The position numbers and the translations under genes were made by a program. This document shows, piece by piece, positions 1 to 7,143 of a stretch of 45,880 nucleotides of DNA (position 1 is the stretch's first letter; every line of letters begins with the position of its first letter). Source of the stretch: CAYPNF01 sp964411985 (GTDB lineage: Bacteria; Verrucomicrobiota; Verrucomicrobiia; Limisphaerales; J093); the NCBI GenBank assembly GCA_964411985.1, contig CAYPNF010000059.1, positions 1-45,880 on the forward strand, written 5' to 3'. Under the pieces are notes generated by a model. That model worked only from the letters and a program-made list of their open reading frames with translations. It did no database searches and had not been told where the DNA came from.

Positions 1-24
1 CGCACCCAGGGCTCTCGCATTTTG

Positions 25-430
25 TCAAAAACCTGTCCCAGTATCGAAAGTTGGGCTAATCCGCTTTTGTCTTACGATTTCGTGGAAGTTCTCAGCGTGC
101 ATGTTGAGTAAGTGCCATTCACCAGGAGGCAGCCCAGAGGAAGTGCCCGCCTTCGAAGCGAGGGTGAGTCTATTGCAATGGAGCCAGGGCGGAGGCGTTG
201 GGTGCGGAAATAGAATCCCGGTTTGCCCCACGGAGAGCTTCTTCACATCTACAGTCACGTAGCGCAGTCCCTCCAGTCGACGCTCCTGCTTCAATGGGGG
301 GGGCTGAGTCGAGGATCTCTACCAATACCGCTACACCAGGGACAACCGTGCAAATCGCCAGGAAGCCAAGCAGGAGTCTCTTCTTCCTATCAATAATCGA
401 CACCCTGGCGAAAGCAGCGGACGAAATCAA
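25..430 (-). pseudogene. Small membrane-anchored hypothetical protein, frame split at a poly-C run
   Basis: Two overlapping minus-strand frames together look like one short protein. The first (430 to about 300) has a positively charged start and a hydrophobic segment (LLLGFLAICTVVPGVAVLV), as in a signal anchor. The second (294 to 25) carries a soluble tail ending near LNMHAENFHEIVR. They meet at a run of eight C on the minus strand (296-303). With seven C the frame would run through into one protein of about 130 aa. The start is uncertain: only TTG at 430 or GTG near 403 is available. I do not recognise the family. It could be a real frameshift, a slippery homopolymer, a sequencing error, or chance. 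Confidence 0.35.
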
Positions 431-730
431 CTTCTCGAGTCTCAGCGTGCCTCCAGCACGTCCTCACCCCCTTTCCTAACAAGAGAGCGGGAGCGAAGGG
501 AATGGTTCGCCTCTGGTTTCCTGAGGCAAGTAGGCAACAATCGACTTCCACAGGCGATCCTGAGCGAAGCGGTATGGTTTGGATCAGGCCGCCGCAATTA
601 CCGGTCAGGAAGCCGGCACGGGTCATTGTCCGAGGGCTTGGCTGGTTTATCATGAAGGCTCTTTCGTTTGGGCTGAGAACGAGACTTTGGCGGCCATGGC
701 CGAAGAGTGGGCTCGGCGCAAATGCCACCA

Positions 731-956
731 AGGTCAGGGACTTGGGCTTCTCCTTGGCGCGTTCCACCCGCAAACCAGGATTGAAGGACATACTCCCCTG
801 CTCCACCCCGATCTCCAGGCACTGGCGCAAGACACTCAGGACGTTGGTGTTCAAGCGGCTCCAAACAAGCTTGCCGTCGATTCGGCATCTGGCATAGTAC
901 TTCGGTGATGAATTGCGGGACAGACGGTTCAGGCGCTGCGTTTTCTGCTGGTCGGA
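731..956 (-). pseudogene. Remnant of a tyrosine integrase with an internal deletion
   Basis: The open minus-strand frame below a stop at 957-959 reads YYARCRIDGKLVWSRL followed directly by LRQCLEIGVEQG and EKPKSL. The intact integrase at 5696-6838 has the matching pieces YFSRMKVAGKLIRQSL and LRQVLQIGVEMG with RPKSL, but they are about 120 residues apart there. The remnant therefore keeps part of the N-terminal arm fused to the end of the core-binding domain, and lacks the catalytic domain with its R-H-R-Y residues. Similarity stops near 731. It lies directly upstream of a partial tRNA-Arg (1081-1119), the same layout as the intact integrase beside the whole tRNA, so it is probably left from an earlier element at this site. 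Confidence 0.75.
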
Positions 957-1080
957 TCAGTTCCGATCGCCAGTTCTTGGGCGTTGGCTCTGTTTCAGCC
1001 GGGCAGTATAGAAAACCGGTATAGACCGGGTCGCTCCCAGCAATTCTCAGCAGTTCCATAGGGTTGAACTGCAACTATAA

Positions 1081-1119
1081 GCGCCCGTAGCTCAGTCGGA
1101 TAGAGCATCTGCCTTCTAA
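1081..1119 (+). repeat. Partial tRNA-Arg copy, att-like left end of the integrative element
   Basis: These 39 bases are identical to the first 39 bases of the complete tRNA-Arg(TCT) at 6919-6995: acceptor 5' strand, D arm, 5' anticodon stem and the whole anticodon loop. Identity stops right after the loop, where the full gene continues with the 3' anticodon stem and this copy does not. Tyrosine integrases often cross over in anticodon loops, so this is best read as the left attachment site. It cannot fold into a tRNA and is not a functional gene. Confidence 0.9.
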
Positions 1120-1280
1120 TTGCTTAACGAGGTTTTCCCACGTTTTCCCGAGCTTGGACAGCCTTGGACAAGCCCTGACTTCTCTGTGATTCTTAACCAA
1201 AGGACATGGACAGGAAGGGACAGGCTTGGGCAGAATTCCGAGCAAGAAGTATCAAAAAGCAGTATCAAATCAACTCCACC

Positions 1281-1535
1281 CTACTTTCTCGAAGTCTGCT
1301 CCTTGCGCCTTGCATCTTCAGCGTCCTTCATCAAGCGCCAGAGGGGGACTCCCAGCCCCTGTGCTATGCTGTCGGCCACGTTAAGGGAAGGGTTCCTCTC
1401 AAATCGCTCAATTAAGGATATCATCTTGGGAGCCAAGTCCGCCCGCTCCGCTAGCTCTTCCTGCGTGAGGTCCTGTCCCTTACGACGCTGCCTCACAACC
1501 TTGCCAAATAGGCTCGCGAAATCTTTGGACAACAT
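1281..1535 (-). CDS. XRE-family helix-turn-helix regulator
   Basis: An 84-aa DNA-binding protein. The N-terminal 65 residues form a Cro/C1-type HTH: RQRRKGQDLTQEELAERADL gives helices 1 and 2, and the region around MISLIERFERNPSL gives the recognition helix and the following turn typical of XRE repressors. No extra sensor or peptidase domain is present. The ATG at 1535 begins just before the HTH, so the length is normal for single-domain family members. It diverges from the LamG gene at 1670, and a palindrome lies between them, which suggests autoregulation. By analogy with phage and island repressors it may control the element's genes, but its target is not shown by the sequence. Confidence 0.85.
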   Translation of the reverse strand: MLSKDFASLFGKVVRQRRKGQDLTQEELAERADLAPKMISLIERFERNPSLNVADSIAQGLGVPLWRLMKDAEDARRKEQTSRK

Positions 1536-1571
1536 CCCGCCATAGTGCCAATCGATAAACCCGCGTTTACA

Positions 1572-1585
1572 GGAACAGTTGTTCC
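1572..1585. promoter_or_regulatory. Candidate operator palindrome (GGAACA-GT-TGTTCC)
   Basis: Perfect 6-bp arms GGAACA and TGTTCC are separated by two bases, in the divergent spacer between the XRE gene (start 1535, minus) and the LamG gene (start 1670, plus). A further half-site GGAACA occurs at 1661-1666, just before the LamG start codon. XRE repressors usually bind such short dyads. That the neighbouring XRE protein binds here is inferred. Confidence 0.5.
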
Positions 1586-1669
1586 ATTCTTAATCTGCTT
1601 TTGGCGTTGCACGCATCAGGGCGCTTCTGTTACCGTCATGTAAGTGGGAAGAAAGAATCGGGAACAACC

Positions 1670-2587
1670 ATGCTTCATCATCTTATGATAATAATCACGC
1701 GCTTCTATGGTCTTACTCTGGCTGTCTTGGCGGGGGCTCTGATGGCCAATGGGCAGGCACGCTTCACCAACGGGTTGGTTGCCTACTACCCCCTCGACGG
1801 GGATAGCACCGATGGCGTGGGTACAAACCATGGGACAGTGATTGCAGCGACACCAACCGCTGATAGGTTTGACACGCCTAACAAAGCCTTACTTTTTGAC
1901 GGAGTTCACTCTTACATCCAGTGTTCCGACTCAGGGCTGCCTGCTGGAAACACCCCACGAACAGTTGCGCTTTGGACCAAGGTGATGTCCTATCCTGGGG
2001 ACACATATCTGATGTCGTATGGCGTTGATGGCCCAACCAACGCGTTTTATGCGATTGTGACTGCCAATGCTGGCTACGTTGCCGTTGGTAGGTCAGGTGG
2101 TGGTAGTTCACCGACGTGGAAGCTACCATCAACAAACACGTGGCACCATATAGCGATTACCTACGACGGTACAACCAACGTCAGTTTGTATTCTGACGGT
2201 ACCTATCAAGGCAAAGCATCCAGAAGGTATGGAACGTGGCTGACTGGTAGCTTCTTCATAGGTCGATACGTGGCTGGGTTTCCTCCAACCTTTAAGGGAG
2301 CGATTGACGACGTTCGCATCTACGACCGAGCGCTCTCATCAGCAGAGGTCGCATCCCTTTACAATTACAAACCTCAGCCAACCCTGGCGTTGATGAAAGC
2401 AGTCAAGCCTTACCTCCAGAATCTATCGCTTGGGACAAACTACCAGTTACAGATTTCGAACTCGTCCTGGCAGTGGACCGACCACGGCTCCCCGTTCGTC
2501 GCCACTAACGAGGTCATGACCTATCCCGAGTACTTTGAGGTCGCTACTTGGAACGAGCTGTTCTTTAGGGTTCAGGTCGCCCCTTGA
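1670..2587 (+). CDS. Secreted LamG-domain (concanavalin-like) protein
   Basis: A 305-aa protein. The ATG at 1670 is chosen because it opens a signal peptide (hydrophobic stretch through LTLAVLAGALMANGQA); the frame is open upstream to a TTG at 1601, but that would bury the signal. The mature part from about residue 30 is a LamG/concanavalin-like jelly roll: it begins with GLVAYYPLDGDSTDGVG, passes through WHHIAITYDGT and ends at GAIDDVRIYDRALSSAEV, the hallmark of the family. The last 70 residues look like an extra beta-rich tail. Such domains bind sugars or surface ligands and are abundant in Verrucomicrobiota and Planctomycetes. It is cargo of the tRNA island; its ligand cannot be inferred. 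Confidence 0.85.
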   Translation: MLHHLMIIITRFYGLTLAVLAGALMANGQARFTNGLVAYYPLDGDSTDGVGTNHGTVIAATPTADRFDTPNKALLFDGVHSYIQCSDSGLPAGNTPRTVALWTKVMSYPGDTYLMSYGVDGPTNAFYAIVTANAGYVAVGRSGGGSSPTWKLPSTNTWHHIAITYDGTTNVSLYSDGTYQGKASRRYGTWLTGSFFIGRYVAGFPPTFKGAIDDVRIYDRALSSAEVASLYNYKPQPTLALMKAVKPYLQNLSLGTNYQLQISNSSWQWTDHGSPFVATNEVMTYPEYFEVATWNELFFRVQVAP

Positions 2588-3478
2588 AGACAGTTCTCCA
2601 TCGAACTCCATAGAAAACCTGGGCGAGTTAAGAAACAAAATAGAGTCCGCTCAAACACAAACCACTGCCTGTCCCACCTCCTCTTTTAAGTCTCAGAAGT
2701 AAGGCCTCGGGGCGCGACCTAGCGCGACGGTTCGTTTTGTGTGTAATGATTGTTTAGAAATCTGGGGAGACCCCGACTACCATAGGGTTGGGAGGACCAT
2801 TCCCAGCCCGTCTGCGGGGCTTTAGCCTCTTATTGGCAAGCAGGGCGTAGATACCCGCGTTAAGGGTTCGGGATTGTCCGTTGAGCGTGTGCCTCTTTTT
2901 GGCGAACGGAAGCGAGTGGAGCGCGAACCTCCTCACAGTTCTTGGTTACAGTGGTAATGAAGTGAACCTGTCCCGCGTGATGGGGGAGCAAGCTCGGAAC
3001 CATTTTGAAACCTAAAGCCCGTGAAAAGAACTCTGGCGAGTTGGTAAACAACAGGTTACTGCGGGAGCGAGCGACCTCGAGCCAGATGCTGCAGAATATC
3101 AAAGCGTGAGCAAATAATGCAGTCTGAATACCACGCCTAACCTTGAAGGGGGCAGGAAAGCAGAGACAAAAAGATTGGCTACCACTAAAGACGAGAACTG
3201 GAAATATCGGCATGTGCGCGGAGAGAAATCCTCTTCGCTGTCCAGCGCAGGGAGCCTAAGAACTACCCGAGGCGAGCCAAGGACGGGCATGAACCGAGAA
3301 ACCAATCAGGGCTGAAACATACCCTAATAGGAATTCTGTACCCATCCTTCCTTTCGGGGGCATTACTCCAAGCAGGAAAGCAGAATCTAAGACCTTTTGG
3401 TATTCTCAGAATGAGAATGAGCGAAGCTCAATTAGTACCCGCCCACATTTCCTTTCCATCACTGGGATTTCCCATGCC
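2588..3478. other. Long stretch without a convincing gene
   Basis: About 890 bases inside the island hold no gene I can support. Short minus-strand frames (2754-2936, 2860-3213, 3099-3305) overlap each other and have no recognisable domain, signal peptide or ribosome site. A small stem (AGCCC/GGGGCT, near 2807-2822) is present but is not followed by a T run. The stretch might hold a decayed gene spread over several frames, or a structured RNA. Confidence 0.4.
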
Positions 3479-4363
3479 TTGCCTTTAACTGTAATCCCCT
3501 TGGTGAACCATGGGTTAATCCGACAATCCGCGAAGCAGGCGCAGCAACTGGCGCAACTCATCGCAGTCGCCCACAAGGGAAACCAGAACGCCCGGCCTCA
3601 ACTCCATTCGATTGATTTCCAGAGCGCCCCTTGCAAGGCCCATGAGGACCCGAGGGTTCAGAGCATCATCGAAGCTGTAAGAGACAACTTGCCCGACTAT
3701 GGTCTGCACGCGGGCAAGGCCTGGTTTACTATCCACGTTGGTTTCGACCTGTCCCGTGAAGAATTGACCTCCGCAGAAGCCTTTCGCCTCTTTAATAAGG
3801 AGCTTGGTCTCGAGATGCAGTTCCAACTCTGCCAGAACTCTCTAAACGTAATCTGGCTCAAACGTCATGAGAGCCAGCAGGGCAAACCCGACATCAGGCG
3901 CGAGATTGGTAGATTCAAGATGGCGTTGCTGGACTGCGCGGGCTTCCCCTTCATGGAGGGGGAAGCGATTTGGAGCGCAAACTCCGCAATCCGCAACCCT
4001 ACCAGCAAGGAGAAGGACTGGCGATTCGCCTTTCGATACGTAGGCCTTGACGAGAATCTTAACCCGATTTTTCTCCGTGGGCTTCCTCTTTTCTATCTTC
4101 GGTTGGGATTTATACCTGGAGACCATGACGATGCTGCGAAGTGCGGAAAAAATGTGGCCCTTCTCTCAGACGACGCTGCGCGACAGGTGAAATCGGGCGT
4201 GGGCGAGCGCATCTGGCAGAAAATGACCCAGTTCAGCGTGGAGAACTACCCGCGCTGGAAGCAACTTCAACGGGAAAGAGAGGCGCAGATGTCCCCCTCG
4301 GAGCTCAGGGAGCTTAAGAATAACACTTTAACCTCGCTAAATCGTTCAATGAGTTCGTCTTAA
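3479..4363 (+). CDS. Hypothetical protein of the island, 294 aa
   Basis: A soluble protein of up to 294 aa with no signal peptide or membrane segment, and no family I recognise. Visible features are a central stretch with LFNKELGLEMQFQLCQNSLNVIWLKR, a region with YVGLDENLNPIFLRG, and a charged, helical C-terminus rich in Arg and Glu. No catalytic motif stands out. The first possible start is TTG at 3479; the ATG five bases upstream is in another frame and stops after four codons, so the true start may be a later TTG or GTG. It is followed by 88 bases and another unknown gene in the same direction. Its sustained open frame and composition support that it is real. Confidence 0.6.
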   Translation: MPLTVIPLVNHGLIRQSAKQAQQLAQLIAVAHKGNQNARPQLHSIDFQSAPCKAHEDPRVQSIIEAVRDNLPDYGLHAGKAWFTIHVGFDLSREELTSAEAFRLFNKELGLEMQFQLCQNSLNVIWLKRHESQQGKPDIRREIGRFKMALLDCAGFPFMEGEAIWSANSAIRNPTSKEKDWRFAFRYVGLDENLNPIFLRGLPLFYLRLGFIPGDHDDAAKCGKNVALLSDDAARQVKSGVGERIWQKMTQFSVENYPRWKQLQREREAQMSPSELRELKNNTLTSLNRSMSSS

Positions 4364-4451
4364 TAAACAAAAAAAAAGACTGCTCACTTGGATAATCCCC
4401 GACCCCTTGGATTTCCCATCCTTCGTTGCTTGTTAAAGTGTAAATCTCCAT

Positions 4452-4937
4452 ATGAGCAATGAAAATACCATCAGACGGAAAGAGGCTTTAGCCATCGTTG
4501 AACACTTGGCCCGACATTTAAAAGCCATCACCGCAGACATTTTATATGAGGCCCTGAAGCGCAATGAGTTCGATGAGGACGAACGTGTCAGATTCACCGG
4601 CGCGCTGATGAGGACAGCTGCCTCGAGAGGTTGGCTGGTCAGGACCTCTTTTTCTGTAAGGTCCCAAAAGAATCACTCCAACCTTCTAAATGTTTGGGCC
4701 TCTTCGATTTACCGCAAGACAAAGGATGGAAGATTCATTTCTGAAGAAGACGTTGCCTCGGAAATGGAGGCCTGGCGGGAGTTCGGAATCCAACCTGCCT
4801 GCGAAATGGTGGCGACGTGGGAGCTCCTGGCTAAGCCCAACGTATCGGTCCGACCGTATCGGTCCACGGGGTCTGGGGAGAAAGGTCCCAGAAAAATAAA
4901 TCAGACCCACCCTATCCATTTCCACCCCAACACTTAA
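4452..4937 (+). CDS. Hypothetical protein of the island, 161 aa
   Basis: A 161-aa soluble protein starting at ATG 4452, with no clear ribosome-binding site. The N-terminal 60 residues are helical and charged (RRKEALAIVEHLARHLKAIT), resembling a small winged-helix or phage accessory domain, but I cannot name a family. The C-terminal 40 residues are basic and low in complexity. Near 4842-4867 the DNA contains two near-perfect tandem copies of CGTATCGGTCC, giving a repeat V-S-V-R-P-Y-R-S that may be a recent duplication. It sits between two other island genes of unknown role on the same strand. Confidence 0.6.
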   Translation: MSNENTIRRKEALAIVEHLARHLKAITADILYEALKRNEFDEDERVRFTGALMRTAASRGWLVRTSFSVRSQKNHSNLLNVWASSIYRKTKDGRFISEEDVASEMEAWREFGIQPACEMVATWELLAKPNVSVRPYRSTGSGEKGPRKINQTHPIHFHPNT

Positions 4938-4998
4938 AAAGAATTTTGTAAATGCCACCCCCGGGCGGTCCTAGTCAAAAACTAACCAACAATAACCC

Positions 4999-5238
4999 AT
5001 GAACAATTACTTTAACTGCTTTGATGATAATCCCTTATGTGATGCTGAGAACATTCTATGCGACCTGCTGGAAAGCCAACCCAAGTTCACAAAACAGGAT
5101 TTCTTGGAACGGGCGAGGGCCTTGGGCTTACGCCCTTCGGTTCTCTTGAGACTGTGCGAGGAGGTGTTCGAGGTGTTTTCGCAGGCGGGGTATATGGAAC
5201 CTTGTGGACTCACGGGCTGCTGGCGGAAGAAGAACTAG
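4999..5238 (+). CDS. Small hypothetical protein of the island, 79 aa
   Basis: A 79-aa acidic protein starting at ATG 4999, without an obvious ribosome-binding site. The sequence is mostly helical (QDFLERARALGLRPSVLLRL) and could be a small winged-helix-like or regulatory protein, but there is no motif to prove this. It has five cysteines but no clear metal-binding pair spacing. It lies between an unknown gene and the excisionase-like gene, all read rightward, with a 150-base regulatory spacer after it. Confidence 0.5.
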   Translation: MNNYFNCFDDNPLCDAENILCDLLESQPKFTKQDFLERARALGLRPSVLLRLCEEVFEVFSQAGYMEPCGLTGCWRKKN

Positions 5239-5308
5239 CCTCAATCCCTGACTCCCCTTGGCCAGTAGGGTAGTTCATAGGCAACCTGAGGGGCGTTGGA
5301 GGTTAAGT

Positions 5309-5336
5309 GTCAGACTTAAAATTTAATATATCTGAC
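5309..5336. promoter_or_regulatory. Inverted repeat upstream of the excisionase-like gene
   Basis: Arms GTCAGA (5309-5314) and TCTGAC (5331-5336) flank a 16-base AT-rich centre. The motif GACTTA also occurs as a direct repeat (5313-5318 and 5334-5339). It lies about 20 bases before the -35 box of the xis promoter. It could be an operator or an arm-type site for the integrase or excisionase; which of these is not decided by the sequence. Confidence 0.4.
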
Positions 5337-5357
5337 TTACACAGAAAGCATATCTAA

Positions 5358-5386
5358 TTGACAAAGAGCCAAATACTTTCCATAAT
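5358..5386 (+). promoter_or_regulatory. Sigma70-type promoter of the excisionase-like gene
   Basis: A perfect -35 box TTGACA (5358-5363) and a -10 box CATAAT (5381-5386) are separated by the ideal 17 bases. The predicted transcription start, seven positions after the -10 box, is 5393, which is the A of the ATG start codon. The message is thus predicted to be leaderless. Confidence 0.7.
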
Positions 5387-5392
5387 CGACCC

Positions 5393-5623
5393 ATGGAAAC
5401 GACCAATCTGAACCAAAAGGAAAAGCATGTTTACGTGAATCAGCCCACGAATTCTCCCTACACCATACGCGAGGCTGCTATCCTGCTGAGAATGAGTGAG
5501 AAATCTGTCCGAAGGCAGATTGACAGAGGGAATTTGAGGAAATGCAGCGTGTTTGGGCGAGTGCTTATCCCTCGCAAAGATGTGGACAGCTTCATCGATA
5601 AGTTCTCTAGCTTTGCAGTCTGA
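5393..5623 (+). CDS. Excisionase-like helix-turn-helix protein
   Basis: A 76-aa protein with a MerR-like/HTH_17 DNA-binding fold: YTIREAAILLRMSEKSVRRQ is the helix-turn-helix, followed by RGNLRKCSVFGRVLIPRKDV, the wing, and a short C-terminal helix. This is the usual form of small excisionases and recombination directionality factors, which bend attachment-site DNA and favour excision by a tyrosine integrase. It converges on the integrase gene with 72 bases between their ends. The start ATG at 5393 coincides with the predicted transcription start of a strong promoter and has no Shine-Dalgarno sequence. The excisionase role is inferred from fold, size and neighbour. Confidence 0.8.
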   Translation: METTNLNQKEKHVYVNQPTNSPYTIREAAILLRMSEKSVRRQIDRGNLRKCSVFGRVLIPRKDVDSFIDKFSSFAV

Positions 5624-5695
5624 CATGCCTGCTGAGGAGAGGCGTCCCTTGGGGCAGAATCCGAATCAGGTAAAGTCAGAGTCTGCAGTTTCCGC

Positions 5696-6838
5696 CTATG
5701 GCAGGGGCAGTACGTTCTTTGGTTCTGGGTTCGAGAAACTGACACGCTTTGCCATACTCACCGAATGCTCTTGGCGCAGGTGGCCATAAACCCTCATCGC
5801 CAGTGCCCCACCGTCCTTGTGCCCCAACCACCGGGACATTGTGGGAATGTCGACCCCGTTCTCGATGCAACGTGTAGCAAAGAGATGCCTCAGGTCGTGG
5901 TGGGTAATCCGCTTCATGCCAACCTCTTTGGCTGCTCTGTTCATTGCCTTCTGACACTCCTTTACCCGCATAACTGCTGAATCGGGAGTTGCCCCTCCAT
6001 TCTCCATTCGCAACCTCTTAAGCAGTACTTGCATGTCGGGTATCATAGGCACTAGTCGAACTTCCCCGTTCTTTGTCCCAGTCTGCTCATCCCCACGAAC
6101 CATGACTTGTTCCCTCTGGAAATCTACGTCTGCCCAAGTGATGTTAGCACCTTCTGATTTTCTGAACCCACCATAGGCGAGGAATCTCACCAAGTCTGCG
6201 CACTGCCTAGAAGAACCTCCCCCGCCATTCTCAATAGCTGTCACGAACAGGCTGAACTGCTCCGAGGAGGGCAAATGTAGGCTCTTCGGGCGTTCAGAAA
6301 GGCGTTTCAAGGAAGAGGTGGGGTTATCGTAACGAGCACCCATCTCGACTCCGATTTGCAGCACCTGCCTCAGAATGCTGATTGTATGGTTGTAGGCAGT
6401 GGAGCTGATTTGAGGGGCGAACTTGGCAGACCAGTTCTTACAGTCCGTTTCAGAAACCTTGCGAATGTCCATACGCTCAAGGTCCACCCACGATTTCAGA
6501 AGCGTGCGAATCCTCTCTTCGTAGTAACTCTTGGTTCGGGGTTTTAGGCTAGTATCGCCCCTAATACGCTCACGATAAATGCCGAGAGCATCCCCAAAGG
6601 TCATCTTGCCCTTGGCAATCTCCTGTCGGGTTACAGCCGTCTTGCGCTCACGTGTCTGCAAGTCATCAAGACGCAGTTTGGCGACTGAAATCTTATCGGT
6701 TTCAAGCGACTGGCGAATGAGCTTGCCCGCAACCTTCATTCGTGAGAAGTACGTCCCTGATGGAACGTAGCGAACTAGGTTTGCGTACTTGGTCTTCTGC
6801 CACACTGGTTGTTTGGGTGCGGATTCTGGCGAATTCAC
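5696..6838 (-). CDS. int: Tyrosine recombinase / integrase
   Basis: A phage-type site-specific integrase of about 380 aa. It has an N-terminal arm-binding part (YFSRMKVAGKLIRQSL), a SAM-like core-binding domain ending near DNPTSSLKRL, and a C-terminal catalytic domain with all key residues: Arg in GGFRKSE, His-x-x-Arg in HHDLRHLFATR, His in RWLGHKDG and the nucleophile Tyr in MRVYGHL. It is therefore probably active. I chose GTG 6838: the frame is open to a TTG at 6865, but that codon lies inside the predicted promoter spacer, while 6838 is exactly the predicted transcription start. Its position 80 bases from tRNA-Arg and the 39-nt att repeat point to integration in that tRNA's anticodon loop. 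Confidence 0.93.
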   Translation of the reverse strand: MNSPESAPKQPVWQKTKYANLVRYVPSGTYFSRMKVAGKLIRQSLETDKISVAKLRLDDLQTRERKTAVTRQEIAKGKMTFGDALGIYRERIRGDTSLKPRTKSYYEERIRTLLKSWVDLERMDIRKVSETDCKNWSAKFAPQISSTAYNHTISILRQVLQIGVEMGARYDNPTSSLKRLSERPKSLHLPSSEQFSLFVTAIENGGGGSSRQCADLVRFLAYGGFRKSEGANITWADVDFQREQVMVRGDEQTGTKNGEVRLVPMIPDMQVLLKRLRMENGGATPDSAVMRVKECQKAMNRAAKEVGMKRITHHDLRHLFATRCIENGVDIPTMSRWLGHKDGGALAMRVYGHLRQEHSVSMAKRVSFSNPEPKNVLPLP

Positions 6839-6844
6839 GTCCCA

Positions 6845-6873
6845 AGTATCATATGGCAGTATCAAATTGTCAA
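6845..6873 (-). promoter_or_regulatory. Promoter of the integrase gene
   Basis: On the minus strand, TTGACA (6873-6868) and GATACT (6850-6845) are 17 bases apart. The -35 box is perfect and the -10 box matches the consensus at four of six bases. The predicted start, 6838, is the first base of a GTG codon in the integrase frame, as for the xis gene of the same element. Confidence 0.6.
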
Positions 6874-6918
6874 TACCTAACTCACTCTTCGTTCATAAGT
6901 GCTTTATAATAAATTGTT

Positions 6919-6995
6919 GCGCCCGTAGCTCAGTCGGATAGAGCATCTGCCTTCTAAGCAGAGGGTCCCGCGTTCGAGTCGCGGCGGGCGCGCCA
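6919..6995 (+). tRNA. tRNA-Arg (anticodon TCT)
   Basis: A full cloverleaf can be drawn: acceptor 6919-6925 with 6985-6991, D stem 6928-6931 with 6941-6944, anticodon stem 6946-6950 with 6958-6962, loop 6951-6957 with anticodon TCT at 6953-6955, and T stem 6968-6972 with 6980-6984 around TTCGAGT. The discriminator G6992 is followed by an encoded CCA (6993-6995). A TATAAT box at 6905-6910 is well placed to serve as its -10 element. The 5' half and promoter appear to come from the integrated element, the 3' half from the chromosome. Confidence 0.96.
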
Positions 6996-7143
6996 TTTCA
7001 GGCAGGAGTGTTTGCTACCCAGGCTCTCATCGTCATTCTCGTCTCCTCGCGGTTAGACTGTAACCTTCGCAACCTTCCGCAGCGTCTTCCCTTACAGTAG
7101 CAAAACGAATCATAGCAAGAATATCATCAAACCTATAACGAAA

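Larger units (their letters stand above)
1081..6957. mobile_element. tRNA-Arg integrative element of about 5.8 kb
   Basis: The element is bounded by the 39-nt direct repeat of the tRNA-Arg 5' half (1081-1119 and 6919-6957). It carries an intact tyrosine integrase next to the tRNA, an excisionase-like protein, an XRE repressor-like protein and four genes of unknown or surface-related type, in DNA that looks more AT-rich than the flanks. The element side supplies the 5' half of the tRNA and the chromosome supplies the 3' half, the less common arrangement. No replication, conjugation or capsid genes are visible, so it is either a very small integrative element, a satellite, or a decayed one. Confidence 0.8.

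Noticed and set aside
2754..3305. Three short minus-strand frames in the island
   Set aside because: They overlap each other in different frames, lack motifs and ribosome sites, and none is clearly coding. Kept only as an unexplained stretch.
6839..6865. TTG 6865 as the integrase start
   Set aside because: It would lie between the -35 and -10 boxes of the predicted promoter; GTG 6838 matches the predicted transcription start.
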